Shown: positions 28,023-37,087, counted from the stretch's first letter. The stretch: DNA of 64,000 nt from Agrococcus jejuensis (GCF_007679035.1 NZ_VEFR01000002.1:248001-312000), one strand, 5' to 3'. Translations and numbers: made by a program. Notes: generated by a model not told the origin, from the letters alone.

Positions 28023-28061
28023 CGGCGGTGGGCGGATGCGAGCCGCATCCACCCACCGCCG
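28023..28061. terminator. Terminator hairpin after the SGNH hydrolase gene
   Basis: An 18-bp stem with one mismatch and an AGC loop (CGGCGGTGGG arm pairing with CCCACCGCCG). It lies six bases beyond the SGNH hydrolase stop and just upstream of the lysS start. It should end the SGNH transcript, so lysS needs its own nearby promoter. Confidence 0.75.
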
Positions 28062-28067
28062 ACGGCG

Positions 28068-29678
28068 TCACCCCCGGATCGTGAACGTCTGGCATCCGAT
28101 CGTCGTTCGCAGACCCGTCCGCGGCGACACCGCGACGGCGCATGCCGTGTGCGTGCCGGGCGAGAGGGTGGCGCCGGCGAAGAAGGCGTGTGCACCCGGC
28201 ACGCCGTACGGGCGGAGGTAGTCGCTCGGCAGGGCGGCGGTGAGGCCGACGTGCCAGCGTCCGTCGATGATGATGCCGACGGGGATCTGGGCGTAGAGAT
28301 CGGCGTGGTCGAACGCCCAGCCCATCACCGCGACCGTCGTGCCGCCCACGGGCACCACGGTCATGTCGCCCTGGGGTGCTGGCGCCACGCCCGTCACCTG
28401 CACGCATGGCGGCACATGGTCGCCGCCCGCGCCGATGCCGACGGCGACGACGCACACGGTGCTCGTGCCCGCGGGGATCGCGACCGCCATCGAGAACCCG
28501 TGCCCGCCTGGCACCCCGTAGCGGCCGAGCTCGGGCGACGCGCGATTCGCGAGCGTCGTGCCCATCCACCGACCGTCGACCGTGACGCCCATCGCGAGCG
28601 GCGCGTAGAGGTCGGATCGGTCGAAGGCCCACCCTCGAACGGTGGCCGTCAGCCCCGAGGCGGTCGCGGACATCGACGCCTGTGGCGCCATCTCCGCCAC
28701 GGCCTGCGCCGCGGTGAGGCCGCCGGCGACGAACCGCGCCAGGAACGCGGCGATGCGCTGCTGCCCGACGCTGTTGAAGTGGACCCAGTCGGCAGCCCAG
28801 AACGCAGGCGGGTTGGCACCCGCCGCGATCCACTCGCGATCCCGAGCGGTCGGCACGAGACCGGCGTCGGTGATGGCGCCGTTGGCGAGGTAGAGGTCGA
28901 GCGGCACGTATGACGCGTACCTCGCCTGCAGCGTCGCGTTGATGCGCGAGCGAGCCTGACCGTAGATCGAGCCCGAGTTGCCCCAGGCCGGCGTGACCGA
29001 CACGACCCAGAACGGACCGCCGGACGTCGCCTGGTGGTGCCGCACCATCGCGTCGACGTCGGCGAGCACCTGGGAGACGTCGAGCAGGTTGTTCGTGCCG
29101 GCCCAGATGATCGACGCGGTGCCGGGCTGGGGCACCTCGAGCGACTGGATGGCGGTGCCCGCGGGGGCATCGACGGGCGCACCGCCGACCGTTCGATCGA
29201 AGCGCCAGGCGATGCCCTGACTCGGATCGTGGAAGAGCCAGCCGCCGACGCCGGCGATCGACGCCTGCATGTACAGCGGCCCGAACGCGTGGTCCGGCGA
29301 CGGCAGCCACGCTGGCCGCCCCACCGACACCGATCCGGAGCCCGGGATCGTGACCGGCGACGAGAGGCGCAGCACGTACGCGCCGATCTTCGTCGCGATG
29401 CTGCCGGAGGAATGGCCGCCCTGCGCGTACGACTGCACGCGCGAGGCCGGGATCGCCTGCTGGAGCGCCGAGGACGCTCCGCCGCACACCGATGCGAGGA
29501 TGCTGTCGCCGTAGCACTGCACCGTCGCCGGCGCAGCCTCGGCCGCCGCCGGCGCATCCTCGGCCGCCGCCGGCGCATCCTCGGCCGTCGCCAGCGGCAT
29601 CGGCATCACCACCCCGGCCGCGACGGCGATCGTCGCCGCGAACGCCCCCATGCCGAACCATCGCCTGCGTGCCACCAT
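28068..29678 (-). CDS. Secreted SGNH-hydrolase-fold protein with duplicated C-terminal domain
   Basis: From the ATG at 29678, preceded by GGGAGGAG, the 536-aa product has a signal peptide (1-32) and an Ala/Pro/Glu linker with an EDAPAAA repeat. The hydrolase domain contains CYGDS (Ser about residue 59), GTNN (block III) and DWVHFNS (Asp-His pair, about 305), so the catalytic set looks intact. Two homologous modules of about 85 residues follow, each beginning near GWAFD and containing VDGRW or IDGRW and YGVPG. SGNH enzymes hydrolyse esters of lipids or polysaccharides; the substrate here is unknown. A conserved promoter box lies at 29721-29750. Confidence 0.85.
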   Translation of the reverse strand: MVARRRWFGMGAFAATIAVAAGVVMPMPLATAEDAPAAAEDAPAAAEAAPATVQCYGDSILASVCGGASSALQQAIPASRVQSYAQGGHSSGSIATKIGAYVLRLSSPVTIPGSGSVSVGRPAWLPSPDHAFGPLYMQASIAGVGGWLFHDPSQGIAWRFDRTVGGAPVDAPAGTAIQSLEVPQPGTASIIWAGTNNLLDVSQVLADVDAMVRHHQATSGGPFWVVSVTPAWGNSGSIYGQARSRINATLQARYASYVPLDLYLANGAITDAGLVPTARDREWIAAGANPPAFWAADWVHFNSVGQQRIAAFLARFVAGGLTAAQAVAEMAPQASMSATASGLTATVRGWAFDRSDLYAPLAMGVTVDGRWMGTTLANRASPELGRYGVPGGHGFSMAVAIPAGTSTVCVVAVGIGAGGDHVPPCVQVTGVAPAPQGDMTVVPVGGTTVAVMGWAFDHADLYAQIPVGIIIDGRWHVGLTAALPSDYLRPYGVPGAHAFFAGATLSPGTHTACAVAVSPRTGLRTTIGCQTFTIRG

Positions 29679-29720
29679 CGCGTCTCCTCCCGACCGTGGC
29701 GCCGTCCGCGCCACCTCGTT

Positions 29721-29750
29721 CGGTCATGTCCGCGCATGGGTGCGGGTCAC
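29721..29750 (-). promoter_or_regulatory. Candidate ECF sigma promoter (SGNH hydrolase gene)
   Basis: Read on the minus strand the site is GTGACC, 13 bases, GGACATGACCG. Its near edge is 42 bases upstream of the start codon. It matches the boxes at 31250, 33532 and 46090 in both blocks and in spacing. Confidence 0.65.
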
Positions 29751-29970
29751 GGTGTCGAGGTCACGATCGCATCACGGTGACGCGATGACGGGACACAGAC
29801 GCGCAGTCTGTGACTGGCGAGATGGGACCGTACGCGAGGCGATGTCGCTCGACGCACTGGTCACCGACCCAGGCTCGAGGTGCTCGGGTCGCACGCTCGG
29901 GCGCGGCAGCGCAGCCTCGACGACCGCGCGCAGGCTCGCGCGGCGCCGGCCCCGTTCGGGCCGCCCCCGG

Positions 29971-31215
29971 TCAGGCGCTCAGGTGGCGGATCTCGAGGGT
30001 GCGCAGCACCCGCACCATGGCCAGCTGGTCGAAGGATCCGACGAACCCCTCACCCCCGGGGTACTTGGCGTAGATCTGCATCGGCGCGTCCGTGCCCCAG
30101 GCCGTGGCAGCCCAGATCGCTCCGTCGCCGATGGGGACCGTCTGCGAGAGACATCCGATGGCGGCGTCCTGGGCCCGCAGGATCGCGACGCCGACGAACC
30201 CGCCGTACCCGTAGTCGGCCGTCACGATCTCGAGGTCGCCGACGTCGTCCGCGAGGTCGGCGGCGAGCGGCGTGACCGCCTCGGACTCGATGACCGTCAT
30301 GGTCTGCATCGCAGTCGGATCCGTGCACGCCATGGCGGCGAGGTCGCTCCCGCCCCACTCGGAGGTCAGGAGGCTGAAGTGCAGCGTCTCGTAGCCGTCT
30401 GGCGTCGTGAGCCAGAAGCCGTGACCGTCGGACGTGCCCTCCACGGTCCACGCGGCAGGATGCTCGAACGCGATCGCGCCGTCGGCGGAGTCGAAGCGCG
30501 TCCACGGCACCGTCGCCAACGGGTCGACGCCCGCGGGCATGGCATCCCACGGCAGCGGCTCGAGCTCGAGCGTCGCGAGCAGCTCGAGCGCCTCGGTCGT
30601 GCCAGGAGCCTCGAGGCACGCGACCGCCGATGCCTCGTCGGTCACCGATGCGCACTCGGGCACGGCCGCGAGGTCGGCCGAGAACGAGTGCAGTCGATCG
30701 AAGCCCTCGGGCACGACGGTGCTGTTCGGGGACGTGACGTCGGCGACGACGGCGGCATCGACGTGCCAGTCGTCGCCCTCGCCGGACGTCGACCACCACG
30801 CGGCGGCGTGCAGGCCGTCGACCATCGCGATCGACTGCACGGTGCCCGTCTGCGCGACGGCGCCGACGTCGTCGGCGTAGCCGTCGCCGTAGTGCGCCCG
30901 CGGCGTGCCATCGGCATCGAGCAGCGTCAGCCAGTTCTGCCATGCGGGCCCGCCGTGGTTCGTCACGAGATCGGTCTCGCTCGTGTCCTCGACGGTCCAG
31001 CCGTCGGGCAGCAGGAACGACGCTGTGCCGTTCTGCGTCGTGAAGGTCGTGGGCTCCGGCGTCGGCTCTGGGCTCGCGGTCGGGGGCGCCGTCGGGGTCC
31101 CGCTCGCGCCGACGGACTCCTCCTCGACGTCAGCGCCCGTCGCGCACGAGGCCAGCAGGGTCGCGAGCGCGAACCCTGCGATGGCGGTGCGGATGCGGGA
31201 TGCTCGTGCGGCCAC
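29971..31215 (-). CDS. Secreted lipoprotein with two related domains, 414 aa
   Basis: The GTG at 31215 is chosen because AGAGGAG lies just before it; the ATG at 31263 overlaps the promoter box. A lipoprotein signal ends in LASC (Cys near residue 24), followed by a Thr/Pro/Glu linker. Two domains follow, each starting with a SFxxPxxW-type strand: TASFLLPDGWTV (about 75) and IAFEHPAAWTV (about 250). This pattern recalls PsbP/LpqN-like folds, but the assignment is inference. The first domain is clearly homologous to the whole of the lipoprotein starting at 33492. Function is unknown. A candidate sigma promoter lies at 31250-31280. Confidence 0.82.
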   Translation of the reverse strand: MAARASRIRTAIAGFALATLLASCATGADVEEESVGASGTPTAPPTASPEPTPEPTTFTTQNGTASFLLPDGWTVEDTSETDLVTNHGGPAWQNWLTLLDADGTPRAHYGDGYADDVGAVAQTGTVQSIAMVDGLHAAAWWSTSGEGDDWHVDAAVVADVTSPNSTVVPEGFDRLHSFSADLAAVPECASVTDEASAVACLEAPGTTEALELLATLELEPLPWDAMPAGVDPLATVPWTRFDSADGAIAFEHPAAWTVEGTSDGHGFWLTTPDGYETLHFSLLTSEWGGSDLAAMACTDPTAMQTMTVIESEAVTPLAADLADDVGDLEIVTADYGYGGFVGVAILRAQDAAIGCLSQTVPIGDGAIWAATAWGTDAPMQIYAKYPGGEGFVGSFDQLAMVRVLRTLEIRHLSA

Positions 31216-31249
31216 GGCCGTCTCCTCTCGTGCGGCTCTCGCCGCGCAT

Positions 31250-31280
31250 CCCGTCATGTCCACGACGCACGCGATGTCAC
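31250..31280 (-). promoter_or_regulatory. Candidate ECF sigma promoter (414-aa lipoprotein gene)
   Basis: On the minus strand: GTGACA, 13 bases, GGACATGACGGG, ending 34 bases upstream of the GTG start. Only the last base of the -35-like block differs from the consensus of the group. Confidence 0.68.
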
Positions 31281-31301
31281 GCGACGCGCATCACGGTTCG
31301 A

Positions 31302-32144
31302 TCACGACGACGGGTCGAGCACGAACCGCACGTTGGTCCCCATCTCGAACGCGAGCTCGATGGTGGGGACCAGCTGATCCGGCCCGTAGGGGATGCCCCA
31401 CGCGGCGAGCTCGAGCGCGTACTGCTCACCATCGGCCCAGGTGCAGTCGAACGGGATCCCTCCGACCGACGCCACGTATGGGCACTCGGTCCAGACCGAG
31501 GCCACGCCGCCGATGCCGATGCCACCAGGGTCCTCCCCAGCGGCGACGACGCGGACCACGCCGGTGAAGTCGTCGCTGAGCACGACCTGTGCCCCAGTAC
31601 CGGCGAGGGTCGACACACGCATCTGGGCGATGACCGTCGACGGCGCCTCCTGCGCGCAGTCCACGACCAGGCGCGGCGTCTCGACGGACCCGACCCCACG
31701 GCAGAGCACGTAGATGTCGTACACGTCCACAGCAGGTCCCCCGGCCGCGCCGGTGTCGCCGCGACCGCCCTGCCCGACCAGCGTCACGACGGGCACGCCC
31801 GCGGCGACGCCCTCGAAGCCGGGCGGCGGCGTGGGCTCGGGATCGGGCTCGGGCGTCGGCGTCGGCGTCGTCGACGGGGTCGGCTCGGGCGTCGGCTCCG
31901 GCGAGGGCGTGACCGACGGCGTCGGGGTCGGGGTCGGCACGGCCTCGACGCCGGGGCCGCTGCTGCCGAGGGTCTGCACGCCCAGCACGGTCACGGCCAC
32001 GATCGCGAGCACGCCCAGCGCGCCGGCCGCGCGACCCTGGATGCGTTGCCTGCGGGCGACCTCGCGCGGCGGCATGGCGGCCAGGCCGCGGCGCATGCGC
32101 GCTGCGAACGCCTCGTCCATCTCGGGACCGGTCTCGTCGCTCAT
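31302..32144 (-). CDS. Membrane protein overlapping the sigma factor gene, candidate anti-sigma factor
   Basis: The 280-aa product has a 40-residue cytoplasmic N-terminus, one membrane helix (about 42-62), a long Pro/Thr/Glu repeat linker (about 70-120) and an extracytoplasmic domain with paired Cys residues. Its ATG overlaps the sigma factor stop codon (ATGA), so the two are translationally coupled, the usual arrangement of an ECF sigma factor and its membrane anti-sigma factor. No HxxxCxxC zinc anti-sigma motif is visible, so the role rests on topology and position. It could instead be a secreted sensor or effector. Confidence 0.75.
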   Translation of the reverse strand: MSDETGPEMDEAFAARMRRGLAAMPPREVARRQRIQGRAAGALGVLAIVAVTVLGVQTLGSSGPGVEAVPTPTPTPSVTPSPEPTPEPTPSTTPTPTPEPDPEPTPPPGFEGVAAGVPVVTLVGQGGRGDTGAAGGPAVDVYDIYVLCRGVGSVETPRLVVDCAQEAPSTVIAQMRVSTLAGTGAQVVLSDDFTGVVRVVAAGEDPGGIGIGGVASVWTECPYVASVGGIPFDCTWADGEQYALELAAWGIPYGPDQLVPTIELAFEMGTNVRFVLDPSS

Positions 32145-32725
32145 GCCACCTCCTCCATGGTCGGGGCGACCCCTGCCGCCTCGAGCTGCGCGCGGAGGCG
32201 TCCGCGGGCGCGGTGGATGCGGGTCTTGGCCGCGCCGTAGCCCATGCCGAGCGCGCGCGCGGCGTCGGCGAGCGGCATCTCCTCGAGCATCACGAGCGCG
32301 ATGAGCGACGCGTCGGCGGGCGGCAGCGCGCGCAGCGCCTCGGTCACGGCGACCTTCGCCTCGTCGGCCTCGCTGCGATCGCCGACGACGTCGGCGGCAT
32401 CGGGGGCGTCGTCGGCGCGCGGGATGTGCGCGATGAGGCGCTGCAGGCGCCGATTGCCGCGGCTCGCGTTGCGCGCGCAGTTCGTGGCCGTGACGAGCAG
32501 CCAGGGCAGCAGCGACTCGTCGACGATGCGCACCTTGGCACGTCGACGCCACGCCTCGGCGAACGTCGCCGAGACGACGTCCTCCGTGTCCTGTCGGTGC
32601 TGCATCATCCTCCACACATGTCGCCACACGCGGTCGCCGTGCCGGTCGAAGACGCTGGCGAACGCGATGCCGTCGCCGCGCACGACGGCAGCCCACAGCT
32701 GCTCGTCGGTCTGCTCGGCGGTCAC
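32141..32725 (-). CDS. ECF-type RNA polymerase sigma factor, 194 aa
   Basis: ECF sigma factors direct RNA polymerase to small stimulus-specific regulons. Region 2 is visible at residues 20-90 (AFASVFDRHGDRVWRH, then DTEDVVSATFAEAWRR), and region 4 at 120-180 (LPPADASLIALVMLEEMPLADAARALGMG, broken here only by description limits). The GTG at 32725 (MTAEQTDE) is used. It overlaps the downstream membrane protein gene by four bases. A related box lies only 6 bases upstream of the GTG, which would give a leaderless or nearly leaderless, self-regulated transcript. Confidence 0.9.
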   Translation of the reverse strand: MTAEQTDEQLWAAVVRGDGIAFASVFDRHGDRVWRHVWRMMQHRQDTEDVVSATFAEAWRRRAKVRIVDESLLPWLLVTATNCARNASRGNRRLQRLIAHIPRADDAPDAADVVGDRSEADEAKVAVTEALRALPPADASLIALVMLEEMPLADAARALGMGYGAAKTRIHRARGRLRAQLEAAGVAPTMEEVA

Positions 32726-32730
32726 GCCCT

Positions 32731-32759
32731 GGATTGTCCATGAGTCGACCTGCGGTCAC
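32731..32759 (-). promoter_or_regulatory. Divergent copy of the ECF sigma promoter box upstream of the sigma gene
   Basis: On the minus strand: GTGACC, 14 bases, GGACAATCC. The -35-like block is perfect, but the -10-like block is altered and the spacer is one base longer. If used, transcription would begin at or next to the GTG start. Confidence 0.45.
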
Positions 32760-32787
32760 GCTGGACGCCCCCGGGCGTGTCGGCGGG

Positions 32788-33492
32788 TCAGGGCATCGCG
32801 CCGCCCGGCACGTCGTGCGGCTCGTACCTCGCGAGCACCTCGAGGGTCTCGGTCACCGCATCCGACTCGAGGCACGCGACGGCCGCCGCCTCGGAGCCGA
32901 TCGCCGCGCACTCGGGGATGCCCTCGAGCACGCCGGCGGCCGTCGCAAGGCCGCCGGAGATCGCGATCACCGCAGACGGGTTCGACGGGTCCTCGACGAG
33001 CGCCGCCTGCACCGAGTACGTCGTCGTGCCGCTGGCAGCGCCGTACGACACCCACCACGCTGCCGCGACGATGCGATGCTGCAGCGGAAGGGCCTGCACG
33101 ACGTCGAACGCGTCGCCGGCTGCCCCGACGCCATCGGCGATCGGGTCGAAGTACGTGATGCGGTCGGCGCCCGAGGCGTCGACGAGCACGAGCGAGTTCG
33201 ACCACACGTCCTCGCCGTCGTGGTCCAGCGACAGGCTGCTCGTGTCGCGCACCGTCCACCCGGCGGGCAGCGTGAACGACGTCGTGCCGTTCTGCGTCGT
33301 GAACGTCGCGGGCTCCGTCGGCTCGACGGGCTCCTGCGTCGGCGACGGAGATGCGCTCGGGCTCGGGCTCGCGCTCGTGCCCGCGTCGGTCGACGCGGGG
33401 TCGTCGTCGAGCGTGCCGGGCGCGCAGCCCGACGCGATCGCGAGCGTCGCGGCGGCGCCGACCGCCGCCGTCCAGGTTCGCGTGCCGCGCAT
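32788..33492 (-). CDS. Secreted lipoprotein, 234 aa, paralogue of the 31215 gene product
   Basis: The ATG at 33492 (MRGTRTW) has GAGGAGG nearby. A lipoprotein signal peptide with Cys near residue 22 (IASGC) precedes a Ser/Pro linker and one domain beginning TFTTQNGTTSFTLPAGWTV, nearly the same as in the 414-aa lipoprotein. It also shares the AVACLE block near the end. The family is not named with confidence; a PsbP/LpqN-like fold is possible. Its promoter region carries the conserved box at 33532-33562. Confidence 0.82.
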   Translation of the reverse strand: MRGTRTWTAAVGAAATLAIASGCAPGTLDDDPASTDAGTSASPSPSASPSPTQEPVEPTEPATFTTQNGTTSFTLPAGWTVRDTSSLSLDHDGEDVWSNSLVLVDASGADRITYFDPIADGVGAAGDAFDVVQALPLQHRIVAAAWWVSYGAASGTTTYSVQAALVEDPSNPSAVIAISGGLATAAGVLEGIPECAAIGSEAAAVACLESDAVTETLEVLARYEPHDVPGGAMP

Positions 33493-33531
33493 GCGCCCCT
33501 CCTCACGGATCCGCACCGTGCGGATCCTCGA

Positions 33532-33562
33532 CCCGTCATGTCCGGCACCCACGCGTGGTCAC
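33532..33562 (-). promoter_or_regulatory. Candidate ECF sigma promoter (234-aa lipoprotein gene)
   Basis: On the minus strand: GTGACC, 13 bases, GGACATGACGGG, 39 bases upstream of the start codon. It matches the consensus of the group exactly. Confidence 0.7.
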
Positions 33563-33591
33563 ACGCGGGCCGGCGCACGGCGCGTCGGAGG

Positions 33592-34440
33592 TCAGGGGAT
33601 GGCGTACGTGGCGTTGTCGATGAGGCGCACGTCGCCGACGCGCGCAGCGACCAGCACCTGCACGGGGCCGTGGTGCGCCTCCCCCACGAACGCGAACGTC
33701 GTGGGGTCGACGACCGCGAGGTAGTCGAGCTGCACGCCCGTGTTCGACTGGATGACGCCCTGCGCCGCAGCGATCATCGCCTCCACGCCGCGATCCGCCG
33801 ACGAGCCGGCGGCCTCGAGGGCGCGCGACAGCTCGAGCGCGGTGCGGCGATCGTGGTCGGAGAGGAAGCGGTTGCGGCTCGACAGCGCGAGACCGTCGGC
33901 GTCGCGCACCGTTGGCACCCCGACGATCTCGACGGGCATGTCGAGGTCGTGCGCCATGCGCCGCACGAGGAACAGCTGCTGCGCATCCTTCTCGCCGAAG
34001 CACGCCACGTCGGGGCCGACGATGTGCAGCAGCTTCGACACGACGGTGAGCACGCCGTCGTAGTGGCCCGGGCGGCTGCGCCCCTCGAGCACCATGCCGA
34101 GGTGGCCGGCGGTCACGATCGTCGGCGACGCGGCACCCGACGGGTACATCTCGTCGGCGGTCGGCGCGAACACGACCGCGACGCCCGCGACGGCGAGCCG
34201 TGCGCGGTCGGCGTCGAGGTCGCGCGGATAGCGCGAGAGGTCCTCGCGCGGGCCGAACTGCATCGGGTTGACGAAGATCGACACGATGACGAGGTCGGCG
34301 TGCTCGTGCGCGGCGTCGACGAGCGCCAGGTGGCCGTCGTGCAGGGCGCCCATCGTGGGCACGAGGGCGACGCGCTCGCCGCGGCTCCTCGCCGCCCGTA
34401 CCGCATCGCGCACGGCGTCGATCGTGGTCAGGGTCTGCAC
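33592..34440 (-). CDS. panC: Pantothenate synthetase
   Basis: PanC joins pantoate and beta-alanine using ATP, the last step of vitamin B5 synthesis. The HxGH-type motif is in MGALHDGHLAL (about residue 35), followed by FVNPMQFGP and the pantoate-binding GEKDAQQ; the KMSKS-like signal is LSSRNRFL (about 185). The 282-aa length is typical. The GTG at 34440 overlaps the stop of the DUF2520 gene by one base (TAGTG), so the two are coupled. Confidence 0.96.
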   Translation of the reverse strand: MQTLTTIDAVRDAVRAARSRGERVALVPTMGALHDGHLALVDAAHEHADLVIVSIFVNPMQFGPREDLSRYPRDLDADRARLAVAGVAVVFAPTADEMYPSGAASPTIVTAGHLGMVLEGRSRPGHYDGVLTVVSKLLHIVGPDVACFGEKDAQQLFLVRRMAHDLDMPVEIVGVPTVRDADGLALSSRNRFLSDHDRRTALELSRALEAAGSSADRGVEAMIAAAQGVIQSNTGVQLDYLAVVDPTTFAFVGEAHHGPVQVLVAARVGDVRLIDNATYAIP

Positions 34441-35150
34441 TACAACGCCTCCAGGTCGTCGCCGATCGTATCCGCCTCGGGATGCGACGGTGCGCGCGAG
34501 AGCGCCCGCTCGACGCTCGATCGCACGATGGGTCCCAGCAGGCGCACGGGCCGCGCGACGCCGATGTCGGCGAGGCGCGCGAGCGCGTCGCCCACGACCC
34601 GCTCCCCCACCTCCGTCGCGAGCGCGACGGCGGTGGCGTAGTCGGCGCGATCGGCCTCGGCGACGACGACGGGCTCCGCACCCAGCTCGACGACGAGCGC
34701 CTGCGCGATCGGCAGCACCGGGGCCGGCGCCGTGACGGCGCACACGGCGTCGCGCAGGCGCGTGAGGTCGAGCGTCGTGCCCGTGAAGGCCATCGCGGGG
34801 TGGATCGCGAGGGGGATGGCGCCGGCGGCGCGCGCGGGCTCGAGCACCTCGACGCCGTGCTCGGCAGCCGTGTGCACCACGAGCTGGCCCGGCTGCCACG
34901 CTCCCGTCGCCGCGAGGCCCTCGACGAGGCCTGCGAGCTGGTCGGTCGGCACGGCGAGGATCACGAGCTCGGCGCGCTCGACGATCGTCGGCACGTCGAG
35001 CACTGGCAGGCCGGGCAGCATGACCTCGACGCGGTCGCCGCCGCCCGAGATGCCCACGAGCGCGTGGCCGGCGCCCGCGAGGGCCGCGCCGAGCACAGGG
35101 CCGACGTGGCCGGCGCCGACGATGCCGACGCCGAGACGAGCCGGCTTCAC
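34440..35150 (-). CDS. Rossmann-fold DUF2520 protein
   Basis: The N-terminus has a dinucleotide-binding glycine motif (VGIVGAGHVG, residues 6-15) and the C-terminal half matches the helical DUF2520 architecture, as in ProC/KPR-like oxidoreductases (236 aa). DUF2520 proteins commonly sit next to panC and have been suggested to act in pantothenate synthesis, possibly as ketopantoate reductase substitutes; this is not proven. The GTG at 35150 overlaps the upstream PH-domain gene (GTGA). Confidence 0.88.
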   Translation of the reverse strand: MKPARLGVGIVGAGHVGPVLGAALAGAGHALVGISGGGDRVEVMLPGLPVLDVPTIVERAELVILAVPTDQLAGLVEGLAATGAWQPGQLVVHTAAEHGVEVLEPARAAGAIPLAIHPAMAFTGTTLDLTRLRDAVCAVTAPAPVLPIAQALVVELGAEPVVVAEADRADYATAVALATEVGERVVGDALARLADIGVARPVRLLGPIVRSSVERALSRAPSHPEADTIGDDLEAL

Positions 35151-37087
35151 CGCTGCTGCTCGTCGCCGCGCGCGTCGGCGCCCGGGTGCGGCTGCGGCGG
35201 CTGCTGCTGCGATGCCGGCTGCTGCGGGGTCTGCGGCTGCGCGGCGGGCCCGTCCTGGCCGGCCGCATCCGATCGATTGGTCACGTCTTGCTGCTCCACG
35301 CCGTCGATTGGTCCACTTGTGGACCAATCGACCGTACCGGGTCGCAGATCGCGACCACTCGCGCTGGCCGGGTCGGGCGCGGCGGGCAGCGCCGTCGGCG
35401 GCGCATCGGGCCGCGATTCGCGCACGTGCCAGGTCTCGGTCGTGTCGGCGCCGATCGCCGCGGGCACCACCTCGCGGGCGTGGGCGAACGCGCGCTGCGC
35501 ATCGTCGACGGCGAGCGCGCCGATCGTCGGCGAGAAGGCGTTGCCCACGACGTGCACCGCGAGGTGCGCGACGCCCAGCGCGCCCTCGAGGGGGCCCTGG
35601 TGCATCGCGAACGACTGCGTGCGGGCGAGCGGCACGATGCCGAGCGACCGCCAGATGCGTCCCTTGCGCAGCAGCACGGCATCGTCGCCGATCGCGACGC
35701 CGTTGCGACGCCACGACAGCGGGCGCAGGATGCGCGCCGACCGCGGCGTGGTCACGAAGCCGTCGTGGGTCGCGGCGGCCGCGTGGTCGTCCTCGGCGCC
35801 CGCATCCGCGTCGACGGCGCCGCGGCCCACGAGGCCGTCGCGCAGCAGTCGCGTGCCGCGCAGGTCGGGCAGCACGAGGCCGATGACGGTGTCGACGTCG
35901 GCGAGCGACCCGACGGGCAGCAGCATGTTCGCGTACTGCCGCTGCTGGCCCGACGACGCATCCGTCGTCTTCGTGGCGCGGGTGAACGCGATCTTCCACC
36001 AGCCCATCGGCCGCCACAGCAGCGGCTGGCTCACCGTGATCGAGAACACGCGGCCAGGGGGCAGCACCTCGGTCGTCGTCGACAGCAGGCCGTACGCGAG
36101 CCGGATGCCGTCGGGCGTCTGCGCGATCGAGTAGCGCAGCTTCTGCGAGAGCGTGCGCACCGTGATGCTCACGACCGAGATCACGGTGGGGATGAGCGTG
36201 AACAGCAGCCACGGGATGTCGAGCACGACCATGGCCACGACCGCGGCGACCGAGACGAGCACGCCGATGACGAGCCCGAGGTCGAGCAGCGACGACACGA
36301 TGACCGTGCTGGGCTTGAGGCGCACGAGCGACGTCGAGGCGATGCCCGCGAGCTCGGCGTCGGGCCGCAGGAAGTCGTCGACGACGCGCTGCGTGCGCGA
36401 GCCCGCCTGCTGCTGGTGCTGCTGCGACGACGTGCGCCCCGCGGCCCGCGCGAGGATCTCGTAGCGCAGCGCGTCCGCGAGCCCGTTCGACAGGTAGGCG
36501 AGATCGACGTTCGCGTCGGCACCGGCCGACTGGATCTCGAGCTTGCAGGCGCCGAAGATGCGCGCGAACCACGGCTTCTCGAGGTTCACGCCCTGGATGC
36601 GGGCGAGCGGTGCGCGCCGGTGCGACCGGAACAGGATGCCCTGCCGCACCTCGACGACGTCGCCCGTGACGCGGAACGTGTGCACGCGCCACGCGAGCCA
36701 GAAGCCGAGCACGCACAGCGCGAGCACCGCGACGAGTCCCAGCAGCACCCAGAGGAGCGTGCCGCTCCGGGCCAGCTGCTCGGCGGCCTCGATCGCGTCG
36801 GGTGCGTCGCCGTCGTAGTCGAGGTCGTCGGGCAGGAAGAGCGCGACGACGCGGTCGCGCAGCGTGTTCAGCAGGAAGAAGCCGGCGACGATGACGGCGA
36901 GGCCGCCGCGCAGCAGCGGCGTCGCGGGGTGCAGTCGGTGCCACTCGCCGTCGACGAGCGAGCGGGCGCGCTCCTGCGCCTCGACGGGCGGCTGCTCGGC
37001 CGGCGGCAGCATCGCCGCCGCGGCGGTCGGCTGCGGGGCCTGGTGCTGCTGCTCGCGGGGCGGCGGCGGCTGGAGCGGGTCGGTCAC
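35147..37087 (-). CDS. Membrane protein with bacterial PH (bPH2/YdbT-like) domains, 646 aa
   Basis: After a Pro/Gln-rich cytoplasmic start come two membrane helices (about 70-92 and 122-145) and a bPH2 domain with RIQGVNLEKPWFARIFG, a hallmark of the YdbT family. Another helix pair (about 270-320) and two further PH-like blocks follow, then a Gln-rich tail. The GTG at 37087 overlaps the stop of the smaller PH protein gene by four bases, reproducing the ydbS-ydbT pair found in many Gram-positives. The pair has been linked to resistance to some bacteriocins in Bacillus; the role here is unknown. Confidence 0.88.
   Translation of the reverse strand: MTDPLQPPPPREQQHQAPQPTAAAAMLPPAEQPPVEAQERARSLVDGEWHRLHPATPLLRGGLAVIVAGFFLLNTLRDRVVALFLPDDLDYDGDAPDAIEAAEQLARSGTLLWVLLGLVAVLALCVLGFWLAWRVHTFRVTGDVVEVRQGILFRSHRRAPLARIQGVNLEKPWFARIFGACKLEIQSAGADANVDLAYLSNGLADALRYEILARAAGRTSSQQHQQQAGSRTQRVVDDFLRPDAELAGIASTSLVRLKPSTVIVSSLLDLGLVIGVLVSVAAVVAMVVLDIPWLLFTLIPTVISVVSITVRTLSQKLRYSIAQTPDGIRLAYGLLSTTTEVLPPGRVFSITVSQPLLWRPMGWWKIAFTRATKTTDASSGQQRQYANMLLPVGSLADVDTVIGLVLPDLRGTRLLRDGLVGRGAVDADAGAEDDHAAAATHDGFVTTPRSARILRPLSWRRNGVAIGDDAVLLRKGRIWRSLGIVPLARTQSFAMHQGPLEGALGVAHLAVHVVGNAFSPTIGALAVDDAQRAFAHAREVVPAAIGADTTETWHVRESRPDAPPTALPAAPDPASASGRDLRPGTVDWSTSGPIDGVEQQDVTNRSDAAGQDGPAAQPQTPQQPASQQQPPQPHPGADARGDEQQR

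Noticed and set aside
32788..33492. Reading the lipoprotein from the ATG at 33552
   Set aside because: That start lies upstream of the promoter box and adds a charged leader before the signal peptide; the ATG at 33492 has a ribosome site.
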